From positions 124,001 through 188,000 of the forward strand of contig JBMNGN010000005.1 of the NCBI GenBank assembly GCA_050949865.1: a DNA stretch of 64,000 nt, in the 5' to 3' direction. Position 1 is the first letter of the stretch, and each line of letters begins with the position of its first letter. A model generated the notes under the pieces. It saw only the letters and a list, made by a program, of their open reading frames with translations, was not told the DNA's origin and searched no databases. Both the position numbers and the translations under genes were made by a program. The stretch comes from JBMNGN01 sp050949865 (GTDB lineage Bacteria; Bacillota; Syntrophomonadia; Syntrophomonadales; Syntrophomonadaceae). Shown here one piece after another: positions 6,663 to 15,848 of this stretch.

Positions 6663-9600
6663 TTATTCGTTCTTTTTGACCAAATCCTGTATAGCATATA
6701 CCTGCATGCTTTCTGGTTTCTCTCCCTCGCTAATAACCTCCTGTAAAACTCTAAGAGTATCCAGGGAGGTAAAACATGGTACGTTTAATTCCACAGCTGC
6801 CCGGCGAATCTGAAATCCATCACTAAACGGTTTTCTGCCTTGAGTAAGAGTATTGACTACCAGATCAACTTTTCCCTGGCTGATCAGATCAATGATATTA
6901 GGCGAGCCTTCACTAATCTTCTTTACCTTTTCTGCTTCGACCCCGGCTGCTTTTAAATGATTCAGAGTTCCTTCCGTAGCAATGATTTTAAATCCCAGCC
7001 GGTAGAATTCCTTAAGTATAGGAATACCCTCGGGTTTATCCCTATCTGCAATAGTGGCAACAATTGTCCCCCTCTCGGGTACTTGAACCCCGGCAGCGAT
7101 AAAACCCTTATAAAGGGCAGTTTTCAACGAATAATCAACACCCATTACTTCCCCGGTAGATTTCATTTCCGGTCCCAGATTAACATCTACTTTGGCCAGT
7201 TTATTAAATGAAAACACCGGTACTTTTACCGCATAGAAACCCGGCTCCGGTTGTAGCCCCCCACGGTAACCCAGATCAGCTATGCTTTTCCCCAGTATTA
7301 TCTCGGTAGCCAGTTTAACCATAGGGAGCCCAGTAACCTTGCTTATGAACGGAATGGTTCTGCTGGAGCGGGGATTAACCTCGATGACGTACAGTTCATG
7401 GTTATATTCAACAAATTGGATATTAATCAATCCCTTGACCTTAAGGCCCCGGCCTAATTTTACCGTATAATCAATGACTTTTTCCTTGATATTCTGGCTG
7501 ATATCGTAAGCAGGAAACACGGCCATGCTGTCGCCTGAGTGCACCCCGGCCCTTTCAATATGCTGCATTATCCCGGGTATTAAAACCTCATTACCGTCTG
7601 ATACCGCATCAACTTCTATTTCCCTGCCTAAAAGGTATTTGTCTACCAGTACGGGATGCTCGCTGTTTACCTTAACCGCAGTTGCCATATATTGTTCTAA
7701 TTCGTCAGCATTATAGACAATCTCCATGGCCCTTCCGCCCAAAACATAAGATGGTCTTACCAATACCGGATATCCGATGGTATTGGCTACCTCTACGGCT
7801 TCATCAACTGACATGGCCGTTTTCCCGGGAGGTCTGGGAATGCCAAGCACCTCAACCAATTTATCAAATCGGTCTCTATCTTCTGCCATATCAATACTAT
7901 CATTACTGGTCCCAATTATCGGCACATCCATGCGATTCAGGGAATCTGCCAGGTTTATGGCAGTCTGGCCGCCGAATTGGACGACCACACCTTCCGGTTT
8001 CTCCTCCTCAATGATGTTCATAACGTCCTCAAATACCAGAGGTTCAAAATAAAGCCGATCAGAAGTATCGAAATCAGTACTGACCGTTTCGGGGTTGTTG
8101 TTAACAATAATCGCTTTAATCCCGGCCTCCTGTAAAGCCCATACACAGTGTACAGAACAATAATCAAACTCCACTCCCTGCCCAATCCTTATTGGTCCGG
8201 AACCAATTACCAGGATTTTGCGCACGCCGGGCTCATGCCAGGCTTCATTCTCCTGTTCATAGCAGGAGTAATAATAGGGGGTTTTGGCATCAAATTCTGC
8301 GGCACAGGTATCTACCAATTTATAAGTCGGGATTATCCCTAGCTGTTTCCTTCTTTCCCTAACCTCGTTTTCAGTCATTCCTTTTATTTCTGCAATTTCA
8401 AGATCAGAAAAGCCCAGTTTTTTAGCTTCCTTCAAGACGGTAACCGTTAAATCCCTTTCTTTCAGCATCAGGGAAAAATCTATAATGTTCTTAATTTTTT
8501 TTAAAAAATACTGGTCGATCTTGGTTATCTCCCAGACATCCTGGATGGACATTCCCCGGTTAAAAGCCTCGGCAATAATAAATATCCGCTCATCATCCGC
8601 ATCTTTTAACCTTAACTTTAAGTTATCATCGGTAACCTTTACCAGAGCAGGGAGCCGCAAACCCTTTATGCCAATCTCCAGGGAACGAATGGCTTTTAGA
8701 AAAGCGGCCTCAAAGCTGCGGTCGATGGCCATTACTTCCCCAGTGGCTTTCATCTGAGTGCCCAGCCGCCGATCCCCAAACACAAACTTGTCAAACGGCC
8801 ATTTAGGCACCTTTAAGACTACATAATCGATAGCCGGCTCGAAGCAGGCCGTCGTTTTGCCCGTGACTGCATTGGGAATCTCATCCAAGTTATAACCTAT
8901 AGCAATCTTGGTTGTAACTTTGGCGATGGGATACCCGGTAGCCTTAGAAGCCAGGGCACTGGAACGGCTAACCCGCGGATTCACTTCTATTACATAATAC
9001 CGTTTGCTGAACGGATCCAAGGCAAATTGAACATTACAACCGCCAGCAATCTTCAGGGATCGGATTATTTTTAGGGAGGATGCTCTTAACATCTGATATT
9101 CCTCATCAGTCAGGGTTTGGGCCGGTGCTACTACTATGCTGTCCCCAGTGTGAATACCAACCGGATCCATATTTTCCATACTGCAGACCGTGATGCAGTT
9201 ATCATTGGCATCCCGCATTACTTCGAATTCAATTTCCTTATAGCCGGCAACACTTTTTTCCATTAGTACCTGTCCAATCGGGCTGCTTTTTAGCCCTTTG
9301 GTAATTGCAGCCGTTAATTCCTGAGGGTTATTGACGGTTCCCCCTCCGGTTCCACCCAGGGTGTAAGCAGGTCTTACTATCAAAGGATATCCGGCCTCAC
9401 TGGCAAATTGCAGTGCTTCCTCGACCGAATGAACAACAGCACTATCGGGAATAGGCTCCCCGATTTGCTGCATGGTAAGCTTAAACATCTCCCGGTCTTC
9501 GGCTCTTCTAATTGCATCCAATGGCATACCGAGGATCGGTATCCCGGTTTTGCTGAGTATCCCTTCCCTTTCAAGGGCTAAGGCCATATTAAGCCCAACC

Positions 9601-9878
9601 TGCCCCCCTAGGTTGGCTATGATTCCATCTGGCCTTTCCCTTTCTAATATTTTAACTACTGACCAGGTGGTAATGGGTTCAATATACACCCGATCCGCGA
9701 TATTGGTATCGGTCATTATGGTTGCCGGGTTACTGTTTAAAAGCACCACCTCGATATTCTCTTCTTTAAGGGCTCGACAGGCCTGGGTTCCGGCATAGTC
9801 AAACTCAGCTGCCTGCCCGATTATTATTGGGCCAGAGCCTATAACCAATACTTTCTTAAGCTCAGGATTTAATGGCAT
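6663..9878 (-). CDS. carB: Carbamoyl-phosphate synthase large subunit
   Basis: 1071 residues, full length. It has two homologous ATP-grasp halves: the first starts VLVIGSGPIIIGQAAEFDY, the second ILVIGSGPIRIGQGVEFDY at about 555. An oligomerisation region and a C-terminal MGS-like regulatory domain (about 935-1071, KFYRLG/ATEGTLNHL region) follow. It makes carbamoyl phosphate from bicarbonate, two ATP and ammonia. The ammonia normally arrives through a tunnel from CarA. GGAGG precedes the ATG. It is the last gene of the pyrR-pyrB-pyrC-carA-carB operon. Its partner CarA here has lost glutaminase residues, so this subunit may have to use free ammonia. Confidence 0.97.
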   Translation of the reverse strand: MPLNPELKKVLVIGSGPIIIGQAAEFDYAGTQACRALKEENIEVVLLNSNPATIMTDTNIADRVYIEPITTWSVVKILERERPDGIIANLGGQVGLNMALALEREGILSKTGIPILGMPLDAIRRAEDREMFKLTMQQIGEPIPDSAVVHSVEEALQFASEAGYPLIVRPAYTLGGTGGGTVNNPQELTAAITKGLKSSPIGQVLMEKSVAGYKEIEFEVMRDANDNCITVCSMENMDPVGIHTGDSIVVAPAQTLTDEEYQMLRASSLKIIRSLKIAGGCNVQFALDPFSKRYYVIEVNPRVSRSSALASKATGYPIAKVTTKIAIGYNLDEIPNAVTGKTTACFEPAIDYVVLKVPKWPFDKFVFGDRRLGTQMKATGEVMAIDRSFEAAFLKAIRSLEIGIKGLRLPALVKVTDDNLKLRLKDADDERIFIIAEAFNRGMSIQDVWEITKIDQYFLKKIKNIIDFSLMLKERDLTVTVLKEAKKLGFSDLEIAEIKGMTENEVRERRKQLGIIPTYKLVDTCAAEFDAKTPYYYSCYEQENEAWHEPGVRKILVIGSGPIRIGQGVEFDYCSVHCVWALQEAGIKAIIVNNNPETVSTDFDTSDRLYFEPLVFEDVMNIIEEEKPEGVVVQFGGQTAINLADSLNRMDVPIIGTSNDSIDMAEDRDRFDKLVEVLGIPRPPGKTAMSVDEAVEVANTIGYPVLVRPSYVLGGRAMEIVYNADELEQYMATAVKVNSEHPVLVDKYLLGREIEVDAVSDGNEVLIPGIMQHIERAGVHSGDSMAVFPAYDISQNIKEKVIDYTVKLGRGLKVKGLINIQFVEYNHELYVIEVNPRSSRTIPFISKVTGLPMVKLATEIILGKSIADLGYRGGLQPEPGFYAVKVPVFSFNKLAKVDVNLGPEMKSTGEVMGVDYSLKTALYKGFIAAGVQVPERGTIVATIADRDKPEGIPILKEFYRLGFKIIATEGTLNHLKAAGVEAEKVKKISEGSPNIIDLISQGKVDLVVNTLTQGRKPFSDGFQIRRAAVELNVPCFTSLDTLRVLQEVISEGEKPESMQVYAIQDLVKKNE

Positions 9879-9917
9879 AGAATTACCTCCATTTTGGGTC
9901 GATAAGTGACAGGAACA

Positions 9918-10994
9918 TTAGAGCAGTTCAATAAACATATCATAAAAAAACCCGGTTTCACTATATCCCGGATATCCCTCTGGTTCGAACTGCACTGAGA
10001 AAACTGGAAGCTCTTTGTGTTTTATGCCTTCTATGGAATTATCAATGAGACTGCGCATAGTAATCTCTATCGGGTTATTAGCAGCCGAATTTTCTTCTAT
10101 AACATAACCATGATTCTGGGTGGTTATATATACTCGATTGTTTTCAATATGGCGAACCGGGTGGTTAGTTCCCCGATGCCCATACTCTAACCTCCTGATA
10201 GCTGCTCCCATGGCCCCGGCCAGGATCTGATGGCCCAACCCAACGCCGATTATCGGGAATCTGTGCATCAGCTCTTTACAAGTATCAACCGCATAGTAAA
10301 CAGCCCTGGGATCTCCCGGTCCATCGGAAATAAAAATCCCGTCCGGTTCCAATCGTAGAATATCTGCTGCCCGGGTTGTGGAAGGAACCGCATATAGTTC
10401 ACAACCCCTTCTAACCAATGAATCGATAACCCCTTTCTTGGTTCCCATATCCAGGAGCACTACCCTTTTTGGCCCCTTGCCGAACCTCATAATATTCTTC
10501 CGGGTAACGTATTGTACCAAATCCCCTTTTAACTCCTCTGAAGCCTTTTGGGCTTTTAAAACCAGTTCGTTAAGGTATTTTAAGTTATCACATATAATTC
10601 CGCCCATTACACCCTGGTTCCTAATTACCCTGGTAAGAGCTCTGGTATCGACCTCAGTTAAAACCGCGATTTCACTCTGGTTTAAAAAGCTGATTAGATC
10701 CGTTTCCATCTCGTAATGGCTGGGGAAATCCGTAGCCTCTCTCAGTACTAAACCTTTGAGCATTGCACCTTTAGAAGCAAAGCTCCTTTGATTGAAACCG
10801 ACATTCCCCACTAACGGATAAGTCAAGACAACAATTTGGCCATAATAAGAAGGATCGGTAATAATATCCTGATAACTAATCATAGCCGTGCTGAATACTA
10901 CTTCACCACTGGCCATAAGGCAATCGTTAAGCAGTTTCCCGGTAAAAACCCTCCCGTTTTCCAACACTAAATAACCATCCAATTGCGGTTTCAC
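9918..10994 (-). CDS. carA: Carbamoyl-phosphate synthase small subunit, glutaminase active site altered
   Basis: 358 residues, normal length. The N-terminal CarA domain is intact (VVFSTAMISYQDIITDPSY, LVGNVGFNQR), followed by a class I glutamine amidotransferase domain. The nucleophile elbow that normally reads GICLGHQ is GVGLGHQ (250-256): the catalytic Cys is Gly252 (codon GGG, 10239-10241). The catalytic His of the usual HPE motif is Glu337 (QFEPE, codon GAA, 9984-9986), while the following Glu339 is kept. Flanking motifs (DGPGDP, GHRGTNHPV, QNHGYVIE) are conserved, so this is neither a frameshift nor decay. It probably serves as a structural subunit without glutaminase activity. Confidence 0.93.
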   Translation of the reverse strand: MKPQLDGYLVLENGRVFTGKLLNDCLMASGEVVFSTAMISYQDIITDPSYYGQIVVLTYPLVGNVGFNQRSFASKGAMLKGLVLREATDFPSHYEMETDLISFLNQSEIAVLTEVDTRALTRVIRNQGVMGGIICDNLKYLNELVLKAQKASEELKGDLVQYVTRKNIMRFGKGPKRVVLLDMGTKKGVIDSLVRRGCELYAVPSTTRAADILRLEPDGIFISDGPGDPRAVYYAVDTCKELMHRFPIIGVGLGHQILAGAMGAAIRRLEYGHRGTNHPVRHIENNRVYITTQNHGYVIEENSAANNPIEITMRSLIDNSIEGIKHKELPVFSVQFEPEGYPGYSETGFFYDMFIELL

Positions 10995-11063
10995 CCCTTA
11001 ATCCATTTAACCCTTATCAATTGGTTATTGTATAAACCTGCCGGTAAATAAACTCCCATAAGA

Positions 11064-12359
11064 TTAATTTTCCTTAACCTGCCCGTTATAATATACGATT
11101 TTTCCATTTACTATAGTTGCCCAAGGCCATCCTGCCAGTTCCTGCCCTTTAAACGGGGTATTTTTCCCCTTGGAATAGAACCTGGCCGGATCAACCTTTC
11201 TGGTTTCCTTCAAATCAATAATAGTGATATCTGCCCTTTGACCTTTTTGAATAAGGCCCTTGTCAGGCATTTTTAATACTTTGGCTGGCCCGCAACTGAA
11301 TAACTGTACCATTTTTTCCAGAGATAGGATCCCCGGCCTTACCAGTTTATCTATAATAACTGCTACCGCAGTCTCCAATCCCGAGATACCAAATGAGGCC
11401 AAAATGTATTCACAGTCCTTGCTCTCCCGCTCATGTGGGGCATGATCCGTTGCAATACAGTCAATAGTGCCATCAATAATGGCCTCTCTTAAGGCTAATA
11501 TATGTTCCTGGGAACGGAGTGGCGGGTTAACCTTGGTATCGCCATCATAGCTTCCAACTATTTCATCGGTAAGGGTCAAGTGATGGGGAGTAACTTCGCA
11601 GGTGACGTTAATACCCTCTTTTTTGGCCTTCCGGATCTGGTCAATCGAACCTCTGGTTGATACATGGCATATGTGAACATGGGCTCCGGTAATCCTGGAA
11701 AGAATTATATCCCGGGTTACCATGATCTCCTCAGCTGCTGCAGGAATACCTTTTAGGCCGTAGATTGTTGAATAGTAGCCTTCATGCATCTGCCCGCCCT
11801 GGGCAAGGCTAAGCTCTTCACAGTGAGACATAACCGGGAGGTCAAACATCTTGGAATAATCCAAGGCATTACGCATAAGGTATGAGTTAATCACCGGCCG
11901 TCCATCATCAGAGATGGCTACACAACCAGCCGCCACTAATTCCGCAATTTCACTCAGCTCTTCCCCCGCGGTTTTTTTGGTTATCGCCCCTATTGGATAC
12001 ACATTGACTACTCCTGCTTTACGAGCTCTTTCTCTTACAAAAACTGCGGTTGCCGCATTATCAATTACCGGCTCGGTATTGGGCATACAGCACACGGTGG
12101 TAAAACCTCCGGCAGCTGCCGCCCGTGTGCCTGAGGCAATATCTTCCTTGTATTCAAATCCCGGTTCCCGTAAATGAACATGAATATCAATAAACCCCGG
12201 ACAGACTATCTTGTTGGAAGCATCTATCAACTGGCAGTCACCAATGGATATATCCTTGGCCATGTCCTTAATAAGGTTATCTTCAATAAGGATATCCCTT
12301 ATATCATTTACCTTATTTAAGGGGTCAATAACCCGGCCATTTTTAATAAGCAATTTCAT
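11064..12359 (-). CDS. pyrC: Dihydroorotase
   Basis: 431 residues, type I dihydroorotase of the cyclic amidohydrolase family. It interconverts carbamoyl aspartate and dihydroorotate, the third step of UMP synthesis. The metal-binding HxH is H60/H62 in DIHVHLREPG, and the later ATDHAPH motif carries the catalytic Asp. The start overlaps the end of pyrB by 17 bases, so the two genes are coupled. It is followed by carA after about 70 bases without a visible terminator. Confidence 0.97.
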   Translation of the reverse strand: MKLLIKNGRVIDPLNKVNDIRDILIEDNLIKDMAKDISIGDCQLIDASNKIVCPGFIDIHVHLREPGFEYKEDIASGTRAAAAGGFTTVCCMPNTEPVIDNAATAVFVRERARKAGVVNVYPIGAITKKTAGEELSEIAELVAAGCVAISDDGRPVINSYLMRNALDYSKMFDLPVMSHCEELSLAQGGQMHEGYYSTIYGLKGIPAAAEEIMVTRDIILSRITGAHVHICHVSTRGSIDQIRKAKKEGINVTCEVTPHHLTLTDEIVGSYDGDTKVNPPLRSQEHILALREAIIDGTIDCIATDHAPHERESKDCEYILASFGISGLETAVAVIIDKLVRPGILSLEKMVQLFSCGPAKVLKMPDKGLIQKGQRADITIIDLKETRKVDPARFYSKGKNTPFKGQELAGWPWATIVNGKIVYYNGQVKEN

Positions 12360-13284
12360 CTCTGGAGCCTCCCATCATTAAGAATAATAATGCCATGCGA
12401 ACCGCAACTCCGTTGGTAACTTGTTCATTGATTACCGCGTAGGTACTTTCCGCCAGCTCACTTGATATCTCAACTCCTCGATTCATAGGGCCAGGATGCA
12501 GGACTAGCACATCATCTTTAGCCCGGGCAAGGTGTTTTAATCCTAATCCGTAGAGGTTGGCATATTCATCAAGGGAGGGGAATAAACCAATCTGTTGTCT
12601 TTCTTTTTGAATCCTTAATATATTTATTACATCCACGCCTTCCAAGGCTCGGTCCAGGCTATAATAACTTTTTACTCCTAAATTCTCAATCTCCGGGGGA
12701 ATCAAGGTGGCAGGCCCGACTACTCTAATTTCACATCCATATTTAGTTAATCCATAGATATTAGAGCGGGCTACCCGGCTGTGAAGAATATCACCCACAA
12801 TAGCTATCTTCAACCCTTCTAATCTTCCTTTTTTTTCTTTTATGCTATACATATCCAGAAGGGCTTGGGTCGGGTGTTCATTGGCACCATCGCCCGCATT
12901 AATAACATGCATCCTAGTATTACGAGCAACATAATGCGGCGCCCCGCTCATATTGTGCCTCATTACCATTAAATCAAAACCCATGGATTCGATGGTTTTA
13001 ATGGTATCCTTAAGGCTTTCCCCCTTTTGAATGCTGCTGTTGTTTATGACCAGGTTTACCGTATCCGCACTGAGGTACTTGCCCGCCATCTCAAAGGAGG
13101 TTCTAGTCCTGGTGCTGGGCTCGAAAAACAGGGTTGCCATAGCTTTGCCCCTTAAGGTGGGTACTTTTTTAATATCCCTCTTGATAATGTCCTTCATTGG
13201 GACCGCGGTATTCAGAATAAGGTCAATATCATCCCTGCTCAATTCCTTAATTCCTAGTAGATCCTTTCTTTGTTCAAAGTTCAA
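12343..13284 (-). CDS. pyrB: Aspartate carbamoyltransferase catalytic subunit
   Basis: Transfers the carbamoyl group of carbamoyl phosphate to aspartate. Signature motifs are FFEPSTRTRTSFE (carbamoyl phosphate loop), HPTQALLD and HPGPMNRG. I place the start at TTG 13284 because AAAGGAGGT lies seven bases before it, giving 313 residues, the family norm. The frame could be extended to an ATG at 13368, but that codon lies inside the terminator hairpin of the upstream PyrR attenuator and would encode the hairpin itself. No regulatory-chain gene (pyrI) is present, as usual in Firmicutes. Confidence 0.95.
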   Translation of the reverse strand: MNFEQRKDLLGIKELSRDDIDLILNTAVPMKDIIKRDIKKVPTLRGKAMATLFFEPSTRTRTSFEMAGKYLSADTVNLVINNSSIQKGESLKDTIKTIESMGFDLMVMRHNMSGAPHYVARNTRMHVINAGDGANEHPTQALLDMYSIKEKKGRLEGLKIAIVGDILHSRVARSNIYGLTKYGCEIRVVGPATLIPPEIENLGVKSYYSLDRALEGVDVINILRIQKERQQIGLFPSLDEYANLYGLGLKHLARAKDDVLVLHPGPMNRGVEISSELAESTYAVINEQVTNGVAVRMALLFLMMGGSRDEIAY

Positions 13285-13332
13285 CCGCCTGACCTCCTTT
13301 GTAGATGAATCGTGTTTTACCATCCCATCAAT

Positions 13333-13414
13333 AAAAAAGCCTTTCTGTCCCATGGACAAGAAAGGCATTAGCTGCTTCCAGTATTCCCTCTCCCCTTGCC
13401 AGCCTCACAGGACT
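13333..13414 (-). promoter_or_regulatory. PyrR-dependent attenuator between pyrR and pyrB
   Basis: On the minus strand the PyrR-binding loop sequence AGTCCTGTGAGGCT (13414-13401) is followed by an intrinsic terminator: a 12-bp stem with one bulge (13366-13354 with 13350-13339) and a run of six U (13338-13333). In known systems, PyrR with UMP stabilises the binding loop, lets the terminator form and switches off the downstream genes. The spacing to the pyrB ribosome-binding site fits. Confidence 0.85.
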
Positions 13415-13431
13415 AGATTAAAGGGTTTATG

Positions 13432-13980
13432 CTACTGTACGATTTCCTGGATTACCACCTCATCTATTCCGTCAAATTCCTTAACATATACGGCTATTAC
13501 TTCATGCCTAGAGGTTGGTACATTTTTGCCGACAAAATCGGCTTTTATCGGTAATTCCCGGTGTCCCCGGTCAATAAGAACTGCCAGTTGAATGTGCTGG
13601 GGTCTTCCCAAATCAATTAAGGCATCTAGAGCAGCTCTTACCGTTCTCCCGGTATATAGTACATCGTCAACTAGGACCACTTTTTTCCCGCTTATGTCAA
13701 AATTAACCTCGGTGCGATGAACCTGCGGCTGCGATGCCAACGTAGTTAGATCATCGCGATATAGGGTAATATCTAAAATACCTACCGGTATTTTCTTTCC
13801 TTCAATCTGCTCTATATTCGATGCCAGCCTCTGGGCTAAAGGCCCTCCTCTTCTCCGTATCCCGATTAACACCAGATCCTGTACACCTTTATTCCGTTCT
13901 ATGATTTCATGACCAATACGGGTGAGTGCTCGTTTCATATCCAACTCGTTCATAATTCGAGTCTTATCCCGTAATTGCAT
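13432..13980 (-). CDS. pyrR: Bifunctional pyr operon regulator / uracil phosphoribosyltransferase PyrR
   Basis: 182 residues. The PRPP-binding motif VVLVDDVLYTGRTVRAALD is clear, as are the IGIRRRGGPLAQRLA segment and the C-terminal tail typical of PyrR. PyrR binds pyr mRNA leaders in response to uridine nucleotides and has weak UPRTase activity. A strong ribosome-binding site (TAGGAGGCTTTAA) precedes the ATG. One PyrR-type attenuator lies before this gene and one after it, so the protein should control its own operon. Confidence 0.96.
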   Translation of the reverse strand: MQLRDKTRIMNELDMKRALTRIGHEIIERNKGVQDLVLIGIRRRGGPLAQRLASNIEQIEGKKIPVGILDITLYRDDLTTLASQPQVHRTEVNFDISGKKVVLVDDVLYTGRTVRAALDALIDLGRPQHIQLAVLIDRGHRELPIKADFVGKNVPTSRHEVIAVYVKEFDGIDEVVIQEIVQ

Positions 13981-14032
13981 TTAAAGCCTCCTAACCTAAA
14001 AACCCTTTTACCGGCCATATGGCACAGATACT

Positions 14033-14089
14033 AAAAAACCTGTCGGCGCAAGGCAACAGGTAACTGAATCTAGGATACCTCACCGGACC
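14033..14089 (-). promoter_or_regulatory. PyrR-dependent attenuator in the pyrR leader
   Basis: The transcript contains the binding-loop sequence GGTCCGGTGAGGT (14089-14077), then a terminator with stem ACCTGT/ACAGGT (14061-14056 and 14043-14038) followed by a U-run (14038-14033), about 50 bases before pyrR. The layout matches the second attenuator ahead of pyrB. Confidence 0.8.
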
Positions 14090-14113
14090 AACTTAAAGGG
14101 CCTTCTGTCATTG

Positions 14114-14142
14114 ATTGTAGATAACCGGGTTTTACTTGTCAA
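14114..14142 (-). promoter_or_regulatory. Sigma-A promoter of the pyr operon
   Basis: A perfect TTGACA (14142-14137), a 17-base spacer and TACAAT (14119-14114) lie just upstream of the first PyrR attenuator. This is among the best promoter matches in the window. Confidence 0.85.
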
Positions 14143-14194
14143 CTAATATTTCAGACTCCTGGTAAATTCAACTTCATCAGCAGGGCTATGGCTT

Positions 14195-15112
14195 TCAACA
14201 AGTATTTCTTAGTCCGGTAAGGATGTTTTCCAAATATTCAGGCAACGGACTTTTAAACTCCATGTACTCGCCAGTTGTAGGGTGTAAGAACCCGAGAAGG
14301 CAAGCATGTAATGCCTGAGAATCAAGGCCCAAAGCCTTTTTCCCCGGACCGTAAACCGGATCCCCGGCAACAGGATGCTTTATGAAGGCAAAGTGAACCC
14401 TGATTTGATGGGTCCTACCCGTAAACAGTCTAACCTTAACCAGGGTATATCCCCTAAATCGTTCCAATACGGTATAATCGCTTCTGGCTGGTTTTCCGTT
14501 TTTACCAACTGTCATTTTTTTCCGATCGGTTTTACTTCTTTCTATTGGTGCATCAATAGTGCCCGAACTTTCTTGTATTAACCCATGCACCAGGGCCAGG
14601 TATTCCCGATTAAAGCTATGGGACTTAATCTGCCCCGCTAATACCCGGTGAGCAATATCGTTTTTAGCAATTACCATCACCCCTGAAGTATCCTTATCCA
14701 GCCTATGTACTATTCCGGGACGGATTTTACCATTAATCCCAGATAAATCTTTTATATGATACAACAAGGCGTTTACCAGGGTATAATCCCAGTTTCCATG
14801 CCCTGGATGGGTGACTAACCCTTTAGGTTTATTTACTACGGCTACATCAGTATCTTCATAGATAATATCCAACGGAATGTCTCTCGGGATCAGTTCTATT
14901 TCCTTTATTTCCGGAATTTCTACCCTTACTATTTCTCCCTCTTTTATGCGGTAGCTGGCTTTCTTGGGTTGGCCATTAACCAAAACCCTTTGCCCGGATA
15001 TGAGCAGTTTAACGGTTGAACGGGACAGGTATTCGATTTTTTCAGCTATAAATGAATCCAGTCTTTCCCCTTCCATTTCCTCTTCAACTAAAATAGTTTC
15101 TGATTTATGCAT
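14195..15112 (-). CDS. rluD: RluA/RluD-family 23S rRNA pseudouridine synthase
   Basis: An N-terminal S4 RNA-binding domain (ERLDSFIAEKIEYLSRSTVKLLI) is followed by a pseudouridine synthase domain. The catalytic motif is HRLDKDTSG, with Asp at about residue 139 from the chosen start. The distal motif is LFTGRTHQIRVH. The start is ATG 15112, with AAGGGTG upstream, and it overlaps the lspA stop codon. The longer frame would run deep into lspA. The order lspA-rluD-pyrR is the same as lspA-ylyB-pyrR in Bacillus. The exact rRNA position modified cannot be read from sequence. Confidence 0.92.
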   Translation of the reverse strand: MHKSETILVEEEMEGERLDSFIAEKIEYLSRSTVKLLISGQRVLVNGQPKKASYRIKEGEIVRVEIPEIKEIELIPRDIPLDIIYEDTDVAVVNKPKGLVTHPGHGNWDYTLVNALLYHIKDLSGINGKIRPGIVHRLDKDTSGVMVIAKNDIAHRVLAGQIKSHSFNREYLALVHGLIQESSGTIDAPIERSKTDRKKMTVGKNGKPARSDYTVLERFRGYTLVKVRLFTGRTHQIRVHFAFIKHPVAGDPVYGPGKKALGLDSQALHACLLGFLHPTTGEYMEFKSPLPEYLENILTGLRNTC

Positions 15113-15554
15113 TAAGTGTATCACCCTTCTCATCGACAACTATCTTGATCACCAATAGTATGCTGCCGCATACTATGGCGGCATCAGCAATATTGAATAC
15201 CGGCCACCAACCCAAGTCAAAAAAGTCTACTACATAACCAAATACAACCCGGTCAATAAGGTTGCCCAAAGCTCCTCCGGCAATGCACCCGGTAAACAGT
15301 TTAATTAGCCGGGGCGTATGGTATCTATGGTTATACCATATTAAGGCAAAAATAATAAAGGCGGCGGTTATAAGAAAAAACCAGCTTTTACCCTGCAAGA
15401 TCCCGAAAGCAGCTCCCTGGTTCCGAATATAGGTTAAATATAAAAAGCCATCGATCAGAGTTCTGCTCTCACCAAAGGCGATCTCATTTATTACCCACCA
15501 CTTTGATAACCTGTCTAAAAGCACTACTATTAATGCGCTTAGCCAGAACTGCAT
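15105..15554 (-). CDS. lspA: Lipoprotein signal peptidase (signal peptidase II)
   Basis: 149 residues with four hydrophobic segments, typical of this membrane aspartic protease that cleaves prolipoprotein signal peptides. The two catalytic aspartates are D101 (GNLIDRV) and D124 (FNIADAAI). The conserved RNQGAAFG motif is at about 44-51. The gene overlaps the start of rluD. Confidence 0.96.
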   Translation of the reverse strand: MQFWLSALIVVLLDRLSKWWVINEIAFGESRTLIDGFLYLTYIRNQGAAFGILQGKSWFFLITAAFIIFALIWYNHRYHTPRLIKLFTGCIAGGALGNLIDRVVFGYVVDFFDLGWWPVFNIADAAIVCGSILLVIKIVVDEKGDTLNA

Positions 15555-15602
15555 TATTTACCCCTCCGGATATCAGCCTTCAAGTTCTATGAATATTGGC
15601 GT

Positions 15603-15660
15603 AGGATTACATATTATAATATAACATTCAAATCAAATATATTATAATATAATTAATTAC
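15603..15660. repeat. AT-rich segment with repeated ATATTATAATATA motif
   Basis: Two near-identical palindromic copies of ATATTATAATATA (near 15611-15624 and 15638-15651) lie in a stretch of almost pure A/T upstream of lspA. They supply several possible -10 boxes but no convincing -35. Their role is unknown. The rest of the lspA-lutC gap holds only a possible small frame (15709-15825). Confidence 0.4.
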
Positions 15661-15708
15661 CATTATATGGCAATATATGCCAGTTAAGGTTTGCAGGGGG
15701 TTTTAAGC

Positions 15709-15825
15709 TTGCCTTTACTAAGACGGGTGGTTAATATTCTTGGCTTAATAAAAATATACCGGGACTTTGAAGGCCAGATCTACTACAAAGTCGCCTTTTC
15801 CAAAAAACTCCGGCCTATCCTGTAA
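15709..15825 (+). CDS. Possible small protein (38 aa)
   Basis: A plus-strand frame from TTG encodes MPLLRRVVNILGL and ends KLRPIL. It is basic and amphipathic. Its main support is AGGGGG eight bases upstream. There is no clear promoter and I do not recognise the product. It may be chance. Confidence 0.22.
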   Translation: MPLLRRVVNILGLIKIYRDFEGQIYYKVAFSKKLRPIL

Positions 15826-15848
15826 AGGCCTCTTATATTGCCTAACTT

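Noticed and set aside
13285..13368. Longer pyrB N-terminus from an ATG at 13368
   Set aside because: The extra codons are the PyrR attenuator terminator hairpin; the AAAGGAGGT before TTG 13284 gives the standard protein length.
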